Shown: piece by piece, positions 51,036-61,860 of the stretch
Layout: every line of letters starts with the position of its first letter
How positions within the stretch are numbered: the stretch's first letter is position 1
DNA from: Labia minor
Lineage: Eukaryota > Arthropoda > Insecta > Dermaptera > Spongiphoridae
DNA length: 64,000 nt
Direction: 5' to 3'
NCBI GenBank assembly: GCA_963082975.1
Contig: OY720350.1
Location: 1,077,001 to 1,141,000 of the forward strand
Made by a program: the position numbers and the translations under genes
The notes under the pieces: generated by a model
The model's input: the letters and a program-made list of their open reading frames with translations, nothing else
Told to the model about the DNA's origin: nothing
The model's database searches: none

Positions 51036-51230
51036 CAGCGGTCGGGGAACTTTTTTAATCATCATGAAATGATATTTCCCCAGTCCCTAAATTGTTTAAA
51101 TTGAAAAAAATAATTTGTAAAAATACTAACATGTTTATAAAATAGCAAATTAAAAATATATGCTTTTTACTCACAAAAGTATCATTTTTACCCCATTTGG
51201 GTTAATTTACCCCGGTTCCCCGAGCGCTTA
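51036..51230. mobile_element. Probable hAT-type MITE, 195 bp
   Basis: The left end CAGCGGTCGGGGAACTTTTT and the right end GGTTCCCCGAGCGCTTA are inverted repeats of each other over about 14 of 16 bases. The CAGCGGTCGG.AAC.TTT form is characteristic of hAT ends. Flanks CGTAGATC and CCTATATC agree at six of eight positions, compatible with a decayed 8-bp duplication. No coding capacity. Confidence 0.5.
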
Positions 51231-51239
51231 CCTATATCT

Positions 51240-51575
51240 ATCGTAACTTGATACTAAAATATTATTAAAATAAATATTTTTAATTTCATTTCTAAATTTT
51301 AATTACGAATCGGACTAAAGATTTTAAAATATTTTAAATATATTAAAATGATTAATACAATATATTAATTAAAAAAAGTATGACCGGAGGCAAATGTTAA
51401 TAAGGAGGCGTGCTGATGTTACTTTACCAATTAAAATTATTGATTTTATTTTAAATTAAGAAAAAACTAACAAAAATGATATTTCCCGAGGCTGAAACCA
51501 ATACAGATTGATTTTTCTTTAAAAAAAATTATCTATTGTGTGAATTTTGAAAAAACCCTTTTCAGGGTAAATATA
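51240..51575 (-). repeat. Family V-related repeat, diverged
   Basis: Contains GACCGGAGGCAAATGTTAAT, TTAAGAAAAAACTAACAAAA, CCGAGGCTGAAACCAATACA and GATTGATTTTTCTTTAAAAA. It resembles 22.33-22.60 kb. Confidence 0.5.
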
Positions 51576-51617
51576 CCTCCAAAATATATAGATATAAATA
51601 ATATATATAAGTTATAT

Positions 51618-52231
51618 TGTTAATTTCACTAACCTTTATTTGCTGGTATTTTACTTTATATGTAGGCTGTAAGTTATGTTTAAATAAAGGAGGTGAAATT
51701 ACATGAATTTTTTAATGAAATAACAAACATTTAACATCAATTATTTAGTTTATAAATTTAACAATTTTCTTAATTCTTTTTTTAATAATATTATTTAAAA
51801 TATAACATAAATTTAAATATTATTTATAGCTTTGCCATTGAAATTAATATTAAGTCAATTAATTATTTAATATATTTTAATAATAAAATTTAGTTTAATC
51901 AGTGTTTATATTGTCCACTAACCTTTATTTAATTAACTCTATGAATATCTGGAATGTGATTAGGTTTACACGCACATCTATTACACTTGTTGGATATTTT
52001 CTTTTTAATCTTGTTAATTCTTCGTTTTTCGTTACTTTTATTCTTTTTGGGGAAGATTTTTATATATATATAACAACACATCTAAATAAAAACTGTTTAT
52101 ACTTGACAATAAAGACCAATATTATATAATTTTATAATTATAATTAACAATATCAAATTTCATTTAGTTAATTAATTTTAAGCCTTTTTTTTCACCAACC
52201 TTATTCAACTAAACATTTTACAACGTAAACA
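51618..52231 (-). repeat. 3' LTR of the BEL/Pao element (614 bp)
   Basis: Bounded by TGTT...AACA. It adjoins the polypurine tract on its right. The 75-codon frame inside it recurs at 58061-58288 in the other LTR and is not a gene. Confidence 0.92.
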
Positions 52232-52249
52232 TTATTCCCCCCTTTTTTT
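52232..52249 (-). other. Polypurine tract
   Basis: The minus strand reads AAAAAAAGGGGGGAATAA directly before the 3' LTR, the expected primer for plus-strand synthesis. Confidence 0.85.
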
Positions 52250-52264
52250 AAGAAATTAAAGAAA

Positions 52265-55200
52265 TCAATTATTAATAAGAATTAGTTTATTAACTGGCCT
52301 AATATACTTATTTCCGTTCATTAATACTTTGCATACTCTGATTATATTATCATCACCAGGGTATACTTCCAATACACGGCCTAATGGCCATCTCATAGGG
52401 ATGGAATTATCTTCCTTTACTATGACAATATCGTTAACCGATACGTTTTTATCTTGGTTGGTATAGTTTTTGTAACGTTTCATTAGTGTTTGTAAATATT
52501 CCTTAGACCATCTTTTCCAAAATAGTTGCACCATTTGTTTATGTTGTTTCCATTTGGTTAATTTATTTTGTTGATCAGGTGTATAATCCATTTCTAAAGC
52601 AGTGAGAAGAGGACTACCAGTTATAAAATGACCAGGAGTTAAAAAACAATTTGTGTCTTCTGATTCACATGAAACTGGACATAAAGGTCTTGAGTTTAAT
52701 ACTGCTTCAATTTTCGAGACAATAGTAAACATTTCTTCGAGACTAGGAATATGATTTCCAAGTATTCTTTTTAAATGATGCTTTGCGCTTTTGACTCCTG
52801 CTTCCCATAGGCCTCCAAAGGAAGGCGCTGCAGGAGGATTAAAATGAAATTCGATTTTTCTTTTAGCTATTTCTTCAAATAATTCTATTTTATTTTTTTT
52901 TAAATAAGAATATAATTGATTTTGCTTGTTGTAGGCTCCTATAAAATTTGTACCACAATCTGAATACAAATTTCTCGGGAGACCTCTTCTAGCAATGAAT
53001 CGGTCTAATGCTAGTAAAAATGACTTCGTCGTTAATTCAGTACTTATTTCTATATGCACGGCTTTTATAGACATACATACAAAAATAACCAAATAACATT
53101 TAATAATAGTAGGTTTCCTTCGATTAATTTCTTTTATTTGAAATGGTCCTGAATAATCCATTCCAACGTTTGCAAATACTCGTTCTTGTGAAAACCTACT
53201 GATTGGAAGATCACTCATATACGGTTTTAACGCTTCACCTTTTAATCTAACACATTTTATACATTTATATATTTGGTGTCGAATCATATTTCTAGCATTA
53301 ACTATCCATACTTCTTGTTGCATAGTCGATTGAACCAATTGAGGACCTCCATGCAATGTTACTATATGGTAATGATCAATAAATAATTTAGCCAATTGGC
53401 ACCTTTTAGGTAATAGAACAGGATGTTTACTGCATTCTTTGATATTAGCGTGACGTAATCTACCTCCAACTCTTATAATTTCGTTAGAATCTATGAAAGG
53501 AGATAATCTTTTCAACGAACAATTTTTATTAAGTCCTTTTCTAATTTCATTAAATTCTTTATGATAATAATAATTTTGTGTTACTCGAAAACAAATGATT
53601 AAAGCTTGTGATAACTCTAGTAAAGACAAAGGCATATTTTTATTTCCGACGAATTTTTTCTGACATATATTTTTAAATCTTAATACATATCCAATTATTC
53701 TTTGTAATTTCAGTAGTGATGATGTTTGATCTATTTTTAATAAAATACAATTCATTTCTTTTATTTCTGAATGCATACATATAGGTTTAATGACTTTTAA
53801 TTCTGGTATTTCGTTCAGTGTTATTTCTTGCATATCCCATAAATTTTCATTTTTTGATAAGAACTCCGGTCCATTCCACCATAATTTATTATCTATTAAT
53901 TGATTAGCTGTACATCCTTTAGAGGCTAAGTCACTTGGATTTTGATCACTTCTCACGTATTTCCAGCTGTGTGATCTGATCAAATCATTTATTTGGACTA
54001 CTCTATTCGCCACAAATACTTTTAAACGATGCGGCAGCGTTTTTAGCCATGCTAATACGATCTGAGAATCTGTGAATAAATAACAATTTCCATTAATTCT
54101 TGATTTAAGTAATTCATAAGTTTTTTCAAATAATTTGGCTAACATTAAAGCACCATTTAGCTCTAATTTAGGAATCGTTTGTGTTTTTAAGGAAGCTACT
54201 TTAGTTTTAGATGTTACTAGATGGTTTATGAAATGTATATCATTATTTGTGATACGTATATAAATACAACAAGCATAACCTCTCTCAGATGCATCTGAGA
54301 ACCCAACTAAAGATGTTTTTAATACTTTAGTTTGAGAAATATATCGAGGAATTTTGAGTCGAGCTAATGTGCTTAATTCATTTTCAAAATTCTCCCATGA
54401 ATTAATAATATCATTAGATGGTAATTGATCCCAATCACATTTCTCTAACCAAATTTTTTGCATAATTAGTTTGGCTTTGAATATTATAGGGCTTATCAGA
54501 CCAAGAGGATCAACTATTCTAGCTATTTTCGATAATATATTTCTTTTTGTGGGTTGTGTATCGGGAAGAGTCACATGATACGAGAATATATCTGAATGAG
54601 TTATCCACTGTAAGCCCAAAATTTTTAATGATGATTCTTCACTATCCTTGATAATTAATTGGGTTTCTCTATGTTCATTAGGAATAGAGTCCATTATAAA
54701 GAAACTATTTGAACTCCATTTTCTAAGTTCAAAACATCCTTTCAGTAACAATTCAATTAATTCGTTTTTTAATTTCATAACTTCACTAATCGAATCCGCA
54801 CCAGTAACAATGTCATCCATATAAGTATTATTTAAGATTGCATTAGAGGCTAACGGGTATATATCGCCTTCATCAATAACTAATTGTTTTAATACTCTTT
54901 GTGCTTGATATGATGATGAAGTTAATCCGTAAGTCACCGTATTTAATTCATATTCTATAGGTTCTATATCATAAGATGTCTTAGCATAAATGTGTTGATA
55001 TTTGCGATCGGCCTCTCGAATTAATATCTGCCGATACATTTGTTTTATGTCACAACAAATAGCAAATTTATTCATTCTAAATAATGTTAAGATTTCTACC
55101 AATTCTTTCTGAATTTTGGGACCCTTACATAATATTTCGTTCAAACTAATTCCATTACTAACGCTCATTGAAGCATTAAATACAACTCTCAATTTGGTAG

Positions 55201-56167
55201 TAGAACTAGATTCTTTTAATATGACATGATGCGGTATGACATAATTTACTTTGATAGTTGATTTTTTCATGTGTCCTGATTCCAAATAATCATTCAAAAA
55301 TTCATTATATAATTGTTTCATTTCGGTATTTTTATTTATACGTTTTTGCAAATTAAAGTATTGTTTCTTAGTTATATATTTATTATCGTTTAGTGTTGTG
55401 GGATCTGATTTAAAAGGTAAGGCCACAATATACCTACCTTTAGAATCACGTTTAGTCGTTTCGTTGAATAGACTTTCTGCTTTTACTTCTTCAGATGAGT
55501 CTGGAATCGATGAATTTATCTCTTCGGTTTCCCAAAACCTTTTCAATAATTCATTTAACTGTAAGTTTTCCATGTGACAATTCATTATTTGTTTCTTATT
55601 AACAATGTTGATGTCAAATATACTTAATTTTCCAAAAATGACCCAACCAAATTTAGTTTTGATCCCGACCAAATCATTATTTCGTTTGGGCGCTTCGTCG
55701 AATAACAATATTTGTGACATCAAATCAGAACCTATTAATATATCAATTTCTTTCGTTTTGTAAAATTCTTCATCAGCTAATTCCAATCCCGAAAATAATC
55801 CTTCCAATGAAATTTTGCTTATTTTGTTAACTTCTTGTTTAGAAATAATATCTAATACTATACATTTATTTATTATATTTTCTTTAGATTTAGGACAATT
55901 GATCGTAATCTCCGTTTCCTTTAATTTAGATTGCAATTCTTTGCCCGCAATTCCCGTTATTTGAATATTAGAATTTTTCATTTGGTAATTTAATTCGTGC
56001 GCCAATCGCTTGGAAATACAAGAGATTTGGGACCCTTGATCTATCAAAGCTACCGCTTTAATATATTTTCCACCCTTGGATTTTAGATATATTTGAGCAG
56101 TTCCTAAAAGTATAATTTCATTTCGAATGGTTTGTTTAATATAGTTGGAATTAGCAATCAATTTCAT
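52265..56167 (-). CDS. pol: BEL/Pao pol polyprotein (1300 aa)
   Basis: Domains in order: retropepsin-like aspartic protease with LIDQGS at 42-47; reverse transcriptase with LRVVFNAS near 326, CCDIKQMY at 371 and the catalytic YMDD at 449-452; RNase H with FSDAS at 623, a Glu in KLELNGA at 667 and FTDSQ at 698; integrase with an H-H...C-C zinc region (H934, H939, C969, C972) and the core DDE (D1004 in GMDYSGP, D1070 in YSDCGTNF, E1122 in GGLWEAG); a C-terminal region ending WPLGRVLEVYPGDDN and PVNKLILI, as is usual for BEL/Pao. It lies 30 bp downstream of gag. The length is in the normal range for the family. Confidence 0.93.
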   Translation of the reverse strand: MKLIANSNYIKQTIRNEIILLGTAQIYLKSKGGKYIKAVALIDQGSQISCISKRLAHELNYQMKNSNIQITGIAGKELQSKLKETEITINCPKSKENIINKCIVLDIISKQEVNKISKISLEGLFSGLELADEEFYKTKEIDILIGSDLMSQILLFDEAPKRNNDLVGIKTKFGWVIFGKLSIFDINIVNKKQIMNCHMENLQLNELLKRFWETEEINSSIPDSSEEVKAESLFNETTKRDSKGRYIVALPFKSDPTTLNDNKYITKKQYFNLQKRINKNTEMKQLYNEFLNDYLESGHMKKSTIKVNYVIPHHVILKESSSTTKLRVVFNASMSVSNGISLNEILCKGPKIQKELVEILTLFRMNKFAICCDIKQMYRQILIREADRKYQHIYAKTSYDIEPIEYELNTVTYGLTSSSYQAQRVLKQLVIDEGDIYPLASNAILNNTYMDDIVTGADSISEVMKLKNELIELLLKGCFELRKWSSNSFFIMDSIPNEHRETQLIIKDSEESSLKILGLQWITHSDIFSYHVTLPDTQPTKRNILSKIARIVDPLGLISPIIFKAKLIMQKIWLEKCDWDQLPSNDIINSWENFENELSTLARLKIPRYISQTKVLKTSLVGFSDASERGYACCIYIRITNNDIHFINHLVTSKTKVASLKTQTIPKLELNGALMLAKLFEKTYELLKSRINGNCYLFTDSQIVLAWLKTLPHRLKVFVANRVVQINDLIRSHSWKYVRSDQNPSDLASKGCTANQLIDNKLWWNGPEFLSKNENLWDMQEITLNEIPELKVIKPICMHSEIKEMNCILLKIDQTSSLLKLQRIIGYVLRFKNICQKKFVGNKNMPLSLLELSQALIICFRVTQNYYYHKEFNEIRKGLNKNCSLKRLSPFIDSNEIIRVGGRLRHANIKECSKHPVLLPKRCQLAKLFIDHYHIVTLHGGPQLVQSTMQQEVWIVNARNMIRHQIYKCIKCVRLKGEALKPYMSDLPISRFSQERVFANVGMDYSGPFQIKEINRRKPTIIKCYLVIFVCMSIKAVHIEISTELTTKSFLLALDRFIARRGLPRNLYSDCGTNFIGAYNKQNQLYSYLKKNKIELFEEIAKRKIEFHFNPPAAPSFGGLWEAGVKSAKHHLKRILGNHIPSLEEMFTIVSKIEAVLNSRPLCPVSCESEDTNCFLTPGHFITGSPLLTALEMDYTPDQQNKLTKWKQHKQMVQLFWKRWSKEYLQTLMKRYKNYTNQDKNVSVNDIVIVKEDNSIPMRWPLGRVLEVYPGDDNIIRVCKVLMNGNKYIRPVNKLILINN

Positions 56168-56197
56168 GGGTCTAATATTTTCGTTATCGCTTCCTAG

Positions 56198-57511
56198 TCA
56201 TCTCTCACTTGATTTATCTATGTAAGGTTCTGTACTTTCTTTATCTGATAATTCGGTTACATTATCCCTTTTAATTAAATTATTATTGGTATTTTGATAT
56301 TTAAATGTTAAATTAAAATTATTATTGTGGAGTAATGTATGATGTCCATTTTTACCACATTTAGTACATATTAATGAACTTGTACATGATTTTCGATCAT
56401 GATTCTCTAAACATCTAAAACATTTTCTAGCATTCCTAATTAGAATGTATCTTTGATATGGTTCCATTTTCAAAAAATGTTGACATTCTTCAATTCCATG
56501 AATTTCTTTACAAAAACAACAAGTTAATTCATTTTTTTTCTTAATACCCTTGTCAATTGATTGGCTAATTTGATTATCAAATAATGAGGTATTATTGTTT
56601 TCTGCATTTACAACTAAAACTCTTTTCTTATTTATTTTCTGTATATTTGTATTATATTTTATTTGATTTTCTTGAGAGTAGGATAAGGTATTATCGTTAA
56701 TTCTTTGTTCATTTTTCATGAATTTAATTAATAATTCTAATGAAGGAAAGTTTTCTTCTGTAACAGTCGTTTCAAATTTTCTTCTTAATTCATCGTCAAT
56801 GGTCAATATACTCCATGAAAATATTAAGAAATCTGCTAAATTTTCAATCTTTAGCTTTTTTAAACAATTTAAATTTGTTTCAAATATCTGTAAAAATCTA
56901 TTTATATCATCACTATTATTTTTGAAACTGTTTTTAGAGCAACCTAACATTCGGTTAGTAAAAAATGTCGCCAATTTCTTTTTATTATTATATTTTTCAA
57001 GAAGTAATTCATAAGCAATTTCATAATTTTGATCTGTTACAATAATCTCCTTGATTAAATTAAAGGGTTCATCTGTTAATAATGATCTTAAATTATGAAA
57101 TTTAAATATTTCGCTAATATTATCATTGTAATGTATTAAATCATTATATGCTGTTATAAAGGAAAGCCAGTTTTCTATTTCTCCATTAAATTTTTGAATT
57201 TCAATCGGCTTAATATTGTATTGCATTTCCTTTTTCCTAATTTTTTTATTAAGTTTTGATTTAATTTTCTTGTATAATGTATAAAATTTCTCGTTGTATA
57301 CTTGTACATCATTTTTAATTTGAGCATCTTCTGAACATTTTATCAATATCTGAGTTTGTATGTCTTTAAATTCAGTTTTATTTTCATCCAAAAGTTCCCC
57401 TTGTATATCGTAATCATTTGGATCGGTTAATTCAGCAGACTCTTCAGACATTTTAATAATTATCTTTATACATTCTTCTCGGATCATTCTCAATGCCTTG
57501 ATCGAAGTCAT
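56198..57511 (-). CDS. gag: BEL/Pao gag protein (437 aa)
   Basis: The N-terminal half resembles the capsid-like region of BEL/Pao gag (FNGEIENWLSFITAY at 108-122, RMLGCSKNSF at 187). The C-terminal part carries zinc-knuckle-like motifs: CCFCKEIHGIEEC at about 331-343, CFRCLENHDRKSC at 364-376 and CTKCGKNGHHTLLH at 382-395. These bind nucleic acid in relatives. It starts at an ATG 62 bases inside the 5' LTR. Confidence 0.9.
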   Translation of the reverse strand: MTSIKALRMIREECIKIIIKMSEESAELTDPNDYDIQGELLDENKTEFKDIQTQILIKCSEDAQIKNDVQVYNEKFYTLYKKIKSKLNKKIRKKEMQYNIKPIEIQKFNGEIENWLSFITAYNDLIHYNDNISEIFKFHNLRSLLTDEPFNLIKEIIVTDQNYEIAYELLLEKYNNKKKLATFFTNRMLGCSKNSFKNNSDDINRFLQIFETNLNCLKKLKIENLADFLIFSWSILTIDDELRRKFETTVTEENFPSLELLIKFMKNEQRINDNTLSYSQENQIKYNTNIQKINKKRVLVVNAENNNTSLFDNQISQSIDKGIKKKNELTCCFCKEIHGIEECQHFLKMEPYQRYILIRNARKCFRCLENHDRKSCTSSLICTKCGKNGHHTLLHNNNFNLTFKYQNTNNNLIKRDNVTELSDKESTEPYIDKSSER

Positions 57512-57553
57512 TTTGTTTTGTAATATAAAAAAAAAACAATTTTTTATAATTTA

Positions 57554-57571
57554 TCGGGGCTCGAAGGACCA
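57554..57571 (-). other. Primer-binding site
   Basis: TGGTCCTTCGAGCCCCGA lies just inside the 5' LTR and would pair with the 3' end of a tRNA ending in ...GACCA. I do not assign the tRNA. Confidence 0.8.
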
Positions 57572-57572
57572 A

Positions 57573-58390
57573 TGTTAATTTCACTAACCTTTATTTGCTG
57601 GTATTTTACTTTATATGTAGGCTGTAAGTTATGTTTAAATAAAGGAGGTGAAATTACATGAATTTTTTAATGAAATAACAAACATTTAACATCAATTATT
57701 TAGTTTATAAATTTAACAATTTTCTTAATTCTTTTTCTTTTTCCTAATTTTTTTATTAAGTTTTGATTTAATTTTCTTGTATAATGTATAACCTTTATTT
57801 GCTGGTATTTTACTTTATATGTAGGCTGTAAGTTATGTTTAAATAAAGGAGGTGAAATTACATGAATTTTTTAATGAAATAACAAACATTTAACATCAAT
57901 TATTTAGTTTATAAATTTAACAATTTTCTTAATTCTTTTTTTAATAATATTATTTAAAATATAACATAAATTTAAATATTATTTATAGCTTTGCCATTGA
58001 AATTAATATTAAGTCAATTAATTATTTAATATATTTTAATAATAAAATTTAGTTTAATCAGTGTTTATATTGTCCACTAACCTTTATTTAATTAACTCTA
58101 TGAATATCTGGAATGTGATTAGGTTTACACGCACATCTATTACACTTGTTGGATATTTTCTTTTTAATCTTGTTAATTCTTCGTTTTTCGTTACTTTTAT
58201 TCTTTTTGGGGAAGATTTTTATATATATATAACAACACATCTAAATAAAAACTGTTTATACTTGACAATAAAGACCAATATTATATAATTTTATAATTAT
58301 AATTAACAATATCAAATTTCATTTAGTTAATTAATTTTAAGCCTTTTTTTTCACCAACCTTATTCAACTAAACATTTTACAACGTAAACA
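57573..58390 (-). repeat. 5' LTR of the BEL/Pao element, enlarged (818 bp)
   Basis: In plus-strand order it consists of LTR bases 1-164 (57573-57736), a 54-bp piece of gag (57737-57790, same as 57230-57283) and LTR bases 15-614 (57791-58390). It is therefore 204 bp longer than its partner. Confidence 0.9.
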
Positions 58391-58395
58391 TATAT

Positions 58396-58535
58396 GATAT
58401 TTTTTATTATTTGTATTTGATAATTTTGTATTATTTCCTGAATAATCCTAATAAACAAATTTAAAATTAATTATTTATTTATTTTGTTTATTTATATTTA
58501 ACATTTCCTTTAAAAATGACCATTAACAACATAAA

Positions 58536-58604
<69 letters not shown>

Positions 58605-59096
58605 TTGTATAAAGATGGAGATGGTTAATTGACACTTCCACGAAGTATAAAGTGTATCTATNNNNNNNNNNNNNNNNNNNNNNNNNNNNNNNNNNNNNNN
58701 NNNNNNNNNNNNNNNNNNNNNNNNNNNNNNNNNNNNNNNNNNNNNNNNNNNNNNNNNNNNNNNNNNNNNNNNNNNNNNNNNNNNNNNNNNNNNNNNNNNN
58801 NNNNNNNNNNNNNNNNNNNNNNNNNNNNNNNNNNNNNNNNNNNNNNNNNNNNNNNNNNNNNCCACAGGTCAACTTATTTTTTTTTATTTAAACCAGAAAT
58901 GATTAATTTTACTTTCATTTATTCATTTTTTTTTATTAAAATTAAAAAGTAATCAATAATTTAATTTAATAAAAATATGGAAATTAATTCATTAATTCAA
59001 AATTAGTTAAAATTAATAAAAAAAATTTTAATAGCAGATGATTTCTATATAATATGTACATAAGTATCTACGATTTATTCATTATTAACAAAAAAA
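58396..59096. other. AT-rich DNA with assembly gap
   Basis: Compound (AT)n/(AG)n at 58539-58600, a run of exactly 200 N at 58662-58861, then CCACAGGTCAACTTATT, the hairpin end of a family I element. A family I copy therefore probably lies within the gap. Confidence 0.75.
58662..58861. other. Assembly gap, 200 N
   Basis: The round length suggests a placeholder rather than a measured size. Confidence 0.98.
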
Positions 59097-59616
59097 CTGG
59101 AGTGTCTCCAACTCGACTATCTCGCAAATTTGAATTGGATTAATTAATTAAAAAATTTAAATTTATAAAATCTTTACCTTCATTTTTAACCCAAAATTTA
59201 AAAATTTTAAAAATGAATTCCGGTACTTTCATCGATACTATCAAACTGAAATTCTATATATAAAGCAGTTTTATACAATTTTTAATCATGTAGAAAAACT
59301 ATCAAATATATATTTTTTATTAAAAAAATGAAAACATGATAGATAATGAATGACTCTCTTCCGAAAGTGCTACATTTCTCAAAAATAGATAGAAAACTAC
59401 AAATTTTGAATAATGCCCGTATACCAAATTTCATGATTCTAGCTTAAACCTTTTTTGCTTAATCTTGTCTACACACACACACACAGACAGACATTTTTCT
59501 CAACCTTACAGTGAAAATGTGACTGAAGGACCTTTAAAACCTATAAAAACATTAAAATCTCAACATTGAAAATTTTCGTGATCGCAATACTAGTACGCAT
59601 CTCTAACGAAATAATA
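59097..59616 (-). mobile_element. Family II element (HINE-like), nearly full length
   Basis: ACTGGAGTGTCTCCAACTCG, ACTATCTCGCAA at one end, and AACGAAATAAT, a decayed ACGAGATAGT, at the other. The central CA/GACA run is at 59470-59492. It includes TACCAAATTTCATGATTCTA and ATCTCAACATTGAAAATTTT, as in the 17.3 kb copy. Confidence 0.75.
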
Positions 59617-61109
59617 AAAACAAAAAAAACAAAAAAAACAAAACAATTTCTTAATTATTCTTTATAATTTACGTAAATTAACCCAATATATTCTTCTATA
59701 TTTTATTGAAACGTCTAAATTTTCTACCTTTGTAAATTTTACATTTAGTACTACTAACAATAAGAATTAAAACAAAAAGTAATTTCTACATTATTATATA
59801 TTAAAAAAATAAATAAATAAATAAAAAATTAATGAAATTAACTGTTGATATGATAATGATAAATATCAGTTAGTTAATTATTGTTATTATATTTTAATGC
59901 CGTTATTTTCTACTTAATCAATAACAAATACTATTGATAAATTGATATGCCTTATGCTTATACATATTCCTAAACTGGTATACTTTTGTATATTCAAAAT
60001 ACAACTGATTTACAAAATAAGTGAAAGAATTACGAGTAGTAAGAAGAGAAGTGAAAAAAAAGAAGGAAGAGGATACCTGTGGATGTAATGTTGATGTATC
60101 TACCATCTGTCCATATGTCTTGTCATTTGGTTAGGTTGGCCACCTGTTAAACATTCTGAAACTGTTTTTTTTTTCTTTATTTTTTTTTTTTTTTTTTTTT
60201 TCAAAATCACCATCATCATCATGATCATCATGAATCGTCATCGTCAACGATTAATATGTATTATAAATACTCGTAATACTATTTCATGTTGAAAAGAAAT
60301 AACTAAGATTCAAAAAACTTTTTATTAAAAATAAGTATTTATTTTTTTTTTAATTATTTCGATTTAGGTACATTAAAAGATTTGATCATTTATTTCCAAT
60401 TTTATTTTATTTTTCATTTGTTTCCAATTATTATTATCGTATATTAATTACTCTTAAATAGTTTATTCAGAGTTGAGCGACTATTCATCTTTATTTATAA
60501 ATCAATTAATGGATGTCCATTTTTTATGGAAATTATTTAATAAGAAAAATGAATATTCTTTTATGGAATGACTTTTTTTTTTTTATTTATAGATTTATTA
60601 TTAATTAAAATGTTTAATTGAAATCAGTTTTTTTTTTTCATCTCCACTTTTTATTCTTCTTAATCCTTGAATACAATTTCTAAAATAAGTGTTCCTATTT
60701 CTTTCGGATGATGATGAGAAGAGACACTTGTTTCAAGAGGTGTATCATTGCCATAACGTTATCCAGTAATCAATCGATAGATCGATTACTGGATAGTAGA
60801 TAAATAAATACCTTGGACTTGACCTTAATTAATTGAAAGTAGGTGAGGAATGAATACTTAATAGAAAATTATAAAAAAATAAATTCATTGTATCGTAATC
60901 TCAACAAAAACATGGCTATTATGGAACACACACTTTCCATTAGTTTATCAATAAATCAATAAATGAATAATAAATAATATTTTGGTTAATAATATATATA
61001 TATATATATTAATAAGAAGTACATATAAGTATTTTATTATTAATGAATTCTACCTCTTATAATATCTTTATAAAATAGATTACAGTCAAACATTAAGCTC
61101 CATCTAGTG
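59617..61109. other. AT-rich non-coding DNA
   Basis: A 36-bp hairpin, stem TATCCAGTAATC / GATTACTGGATA, lies at 60760-60795. T tracts lie near 60180 and a CAT run at 60211. No gene supported. Confidence 0.5.
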
Positions 61110-61595
61110 GCTCTACGGTACTCGAAAGTTTTTGGCTGTAGCAGCAGCCACATTCCTTCAAGTGTCCCTACCCTGAGCCACAAGGGGACGTTTCCCACTC
61201 GGTCTGCCCATGACACAATCTATTTTTCGCCATTCTTTCCTCTCCTATTCTAGCCACGTGCCCTGCCCACATTGCAGTCCTTCTCGATTTTATAACTAAC
61301 CTAACTATAATCTGGAGATGCATAGAGGTCATGCAATCTCATCTTTCTTTGGCCCATCAATGCTTCGCAGAGAGAATAGTCTCCAATACTCTGAATCTAC
61401 TCTCGTCTCTTAAGATCATAGACCATGCCTCACATCCCTACACAAAATAATTGCTTTATAAATTTTAATTTTGATCCTCTTTGATAATAATTGAACAAGA
61501 TAAGCCCGTTTCCTCCTTGATATCTGGAATTACCCGATTGTAACCTCGCTTTAAATTCTTCTCGAATATTATTATCCTCTGTGATTACATTAAGC
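61110..61595 (-). mobile_element. Decayed Helitron/LINE-relic copy
   Basis: The minus strand carries degraded versions of GGCATGGTCTATGA, GATTCAGAGT, AAGAAAGATGAG, GCATGACCTCTATGCATCTC, GGGCACGTGGCTAGAATAGG and the CTCAGGGTAGGGACACTTG block found at 16.9, 21.1 and 26.95 kb. The terminal hairpins are absent. Confidence 0.65.
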
Positions 61596-61829
61596 TACAT
61601 TCTATTGTATTATTCTATTTTATTATACTATTCATTCATCAAATTAGGCAAATCATATATTTTTAATTTTATAAAAAATCAATTAAATTCATTAATTCAT
61701 TGAGGATCAACATTTTTAGAATTTTGTAGAAAAAATGTTTTTGAAATCAATTCCTACTTATAAGGAAATTGTTTCGATTCGAAATCGACATTCTAGTCCA
61801 ATTTGGCACATTGGACTTTCTTAAAAATA

Positions 61830-61860
<31 letters not shown>

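Larger units (their letters stand above)
51618..58390 (-). mobile_element. BEL/Pao LTR retrotransposon, looks whole, young
   Basis: Order on the minus strand: 5' LTR (57573-58390), primer-binding site, gag, pol, polypurine tract, 3' LTR (51618-52231). The LTRs begin TGTTAAT and end GTAAACA. TATAT lies on both sides (51613-51617 and 58391-58395), a 5-bp target duplication. The protease-RT-RNase H-integrase order and the pol and gag motifs are those of BEL/Pao. No envelope gene is seen. The shared LTR sequence appears identical on both sides by eye, so the insertion should be recent. The gag and pol frames are long, and it looks whole or nearly so. Confidence 0.93.

Noticed and set aside
51902-52129. 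75-codon frame, repeated identically at 58061-58288
   Set aside because: The two copies are the same part of the two LTRs. It is repeat sequence, not a gene.
60760-60795. 36-bp hairpin as a transcription terminator
   Set aside because: Bacterial-type terminators do not apply in a nuclear insect-like context, and no gene ends there.
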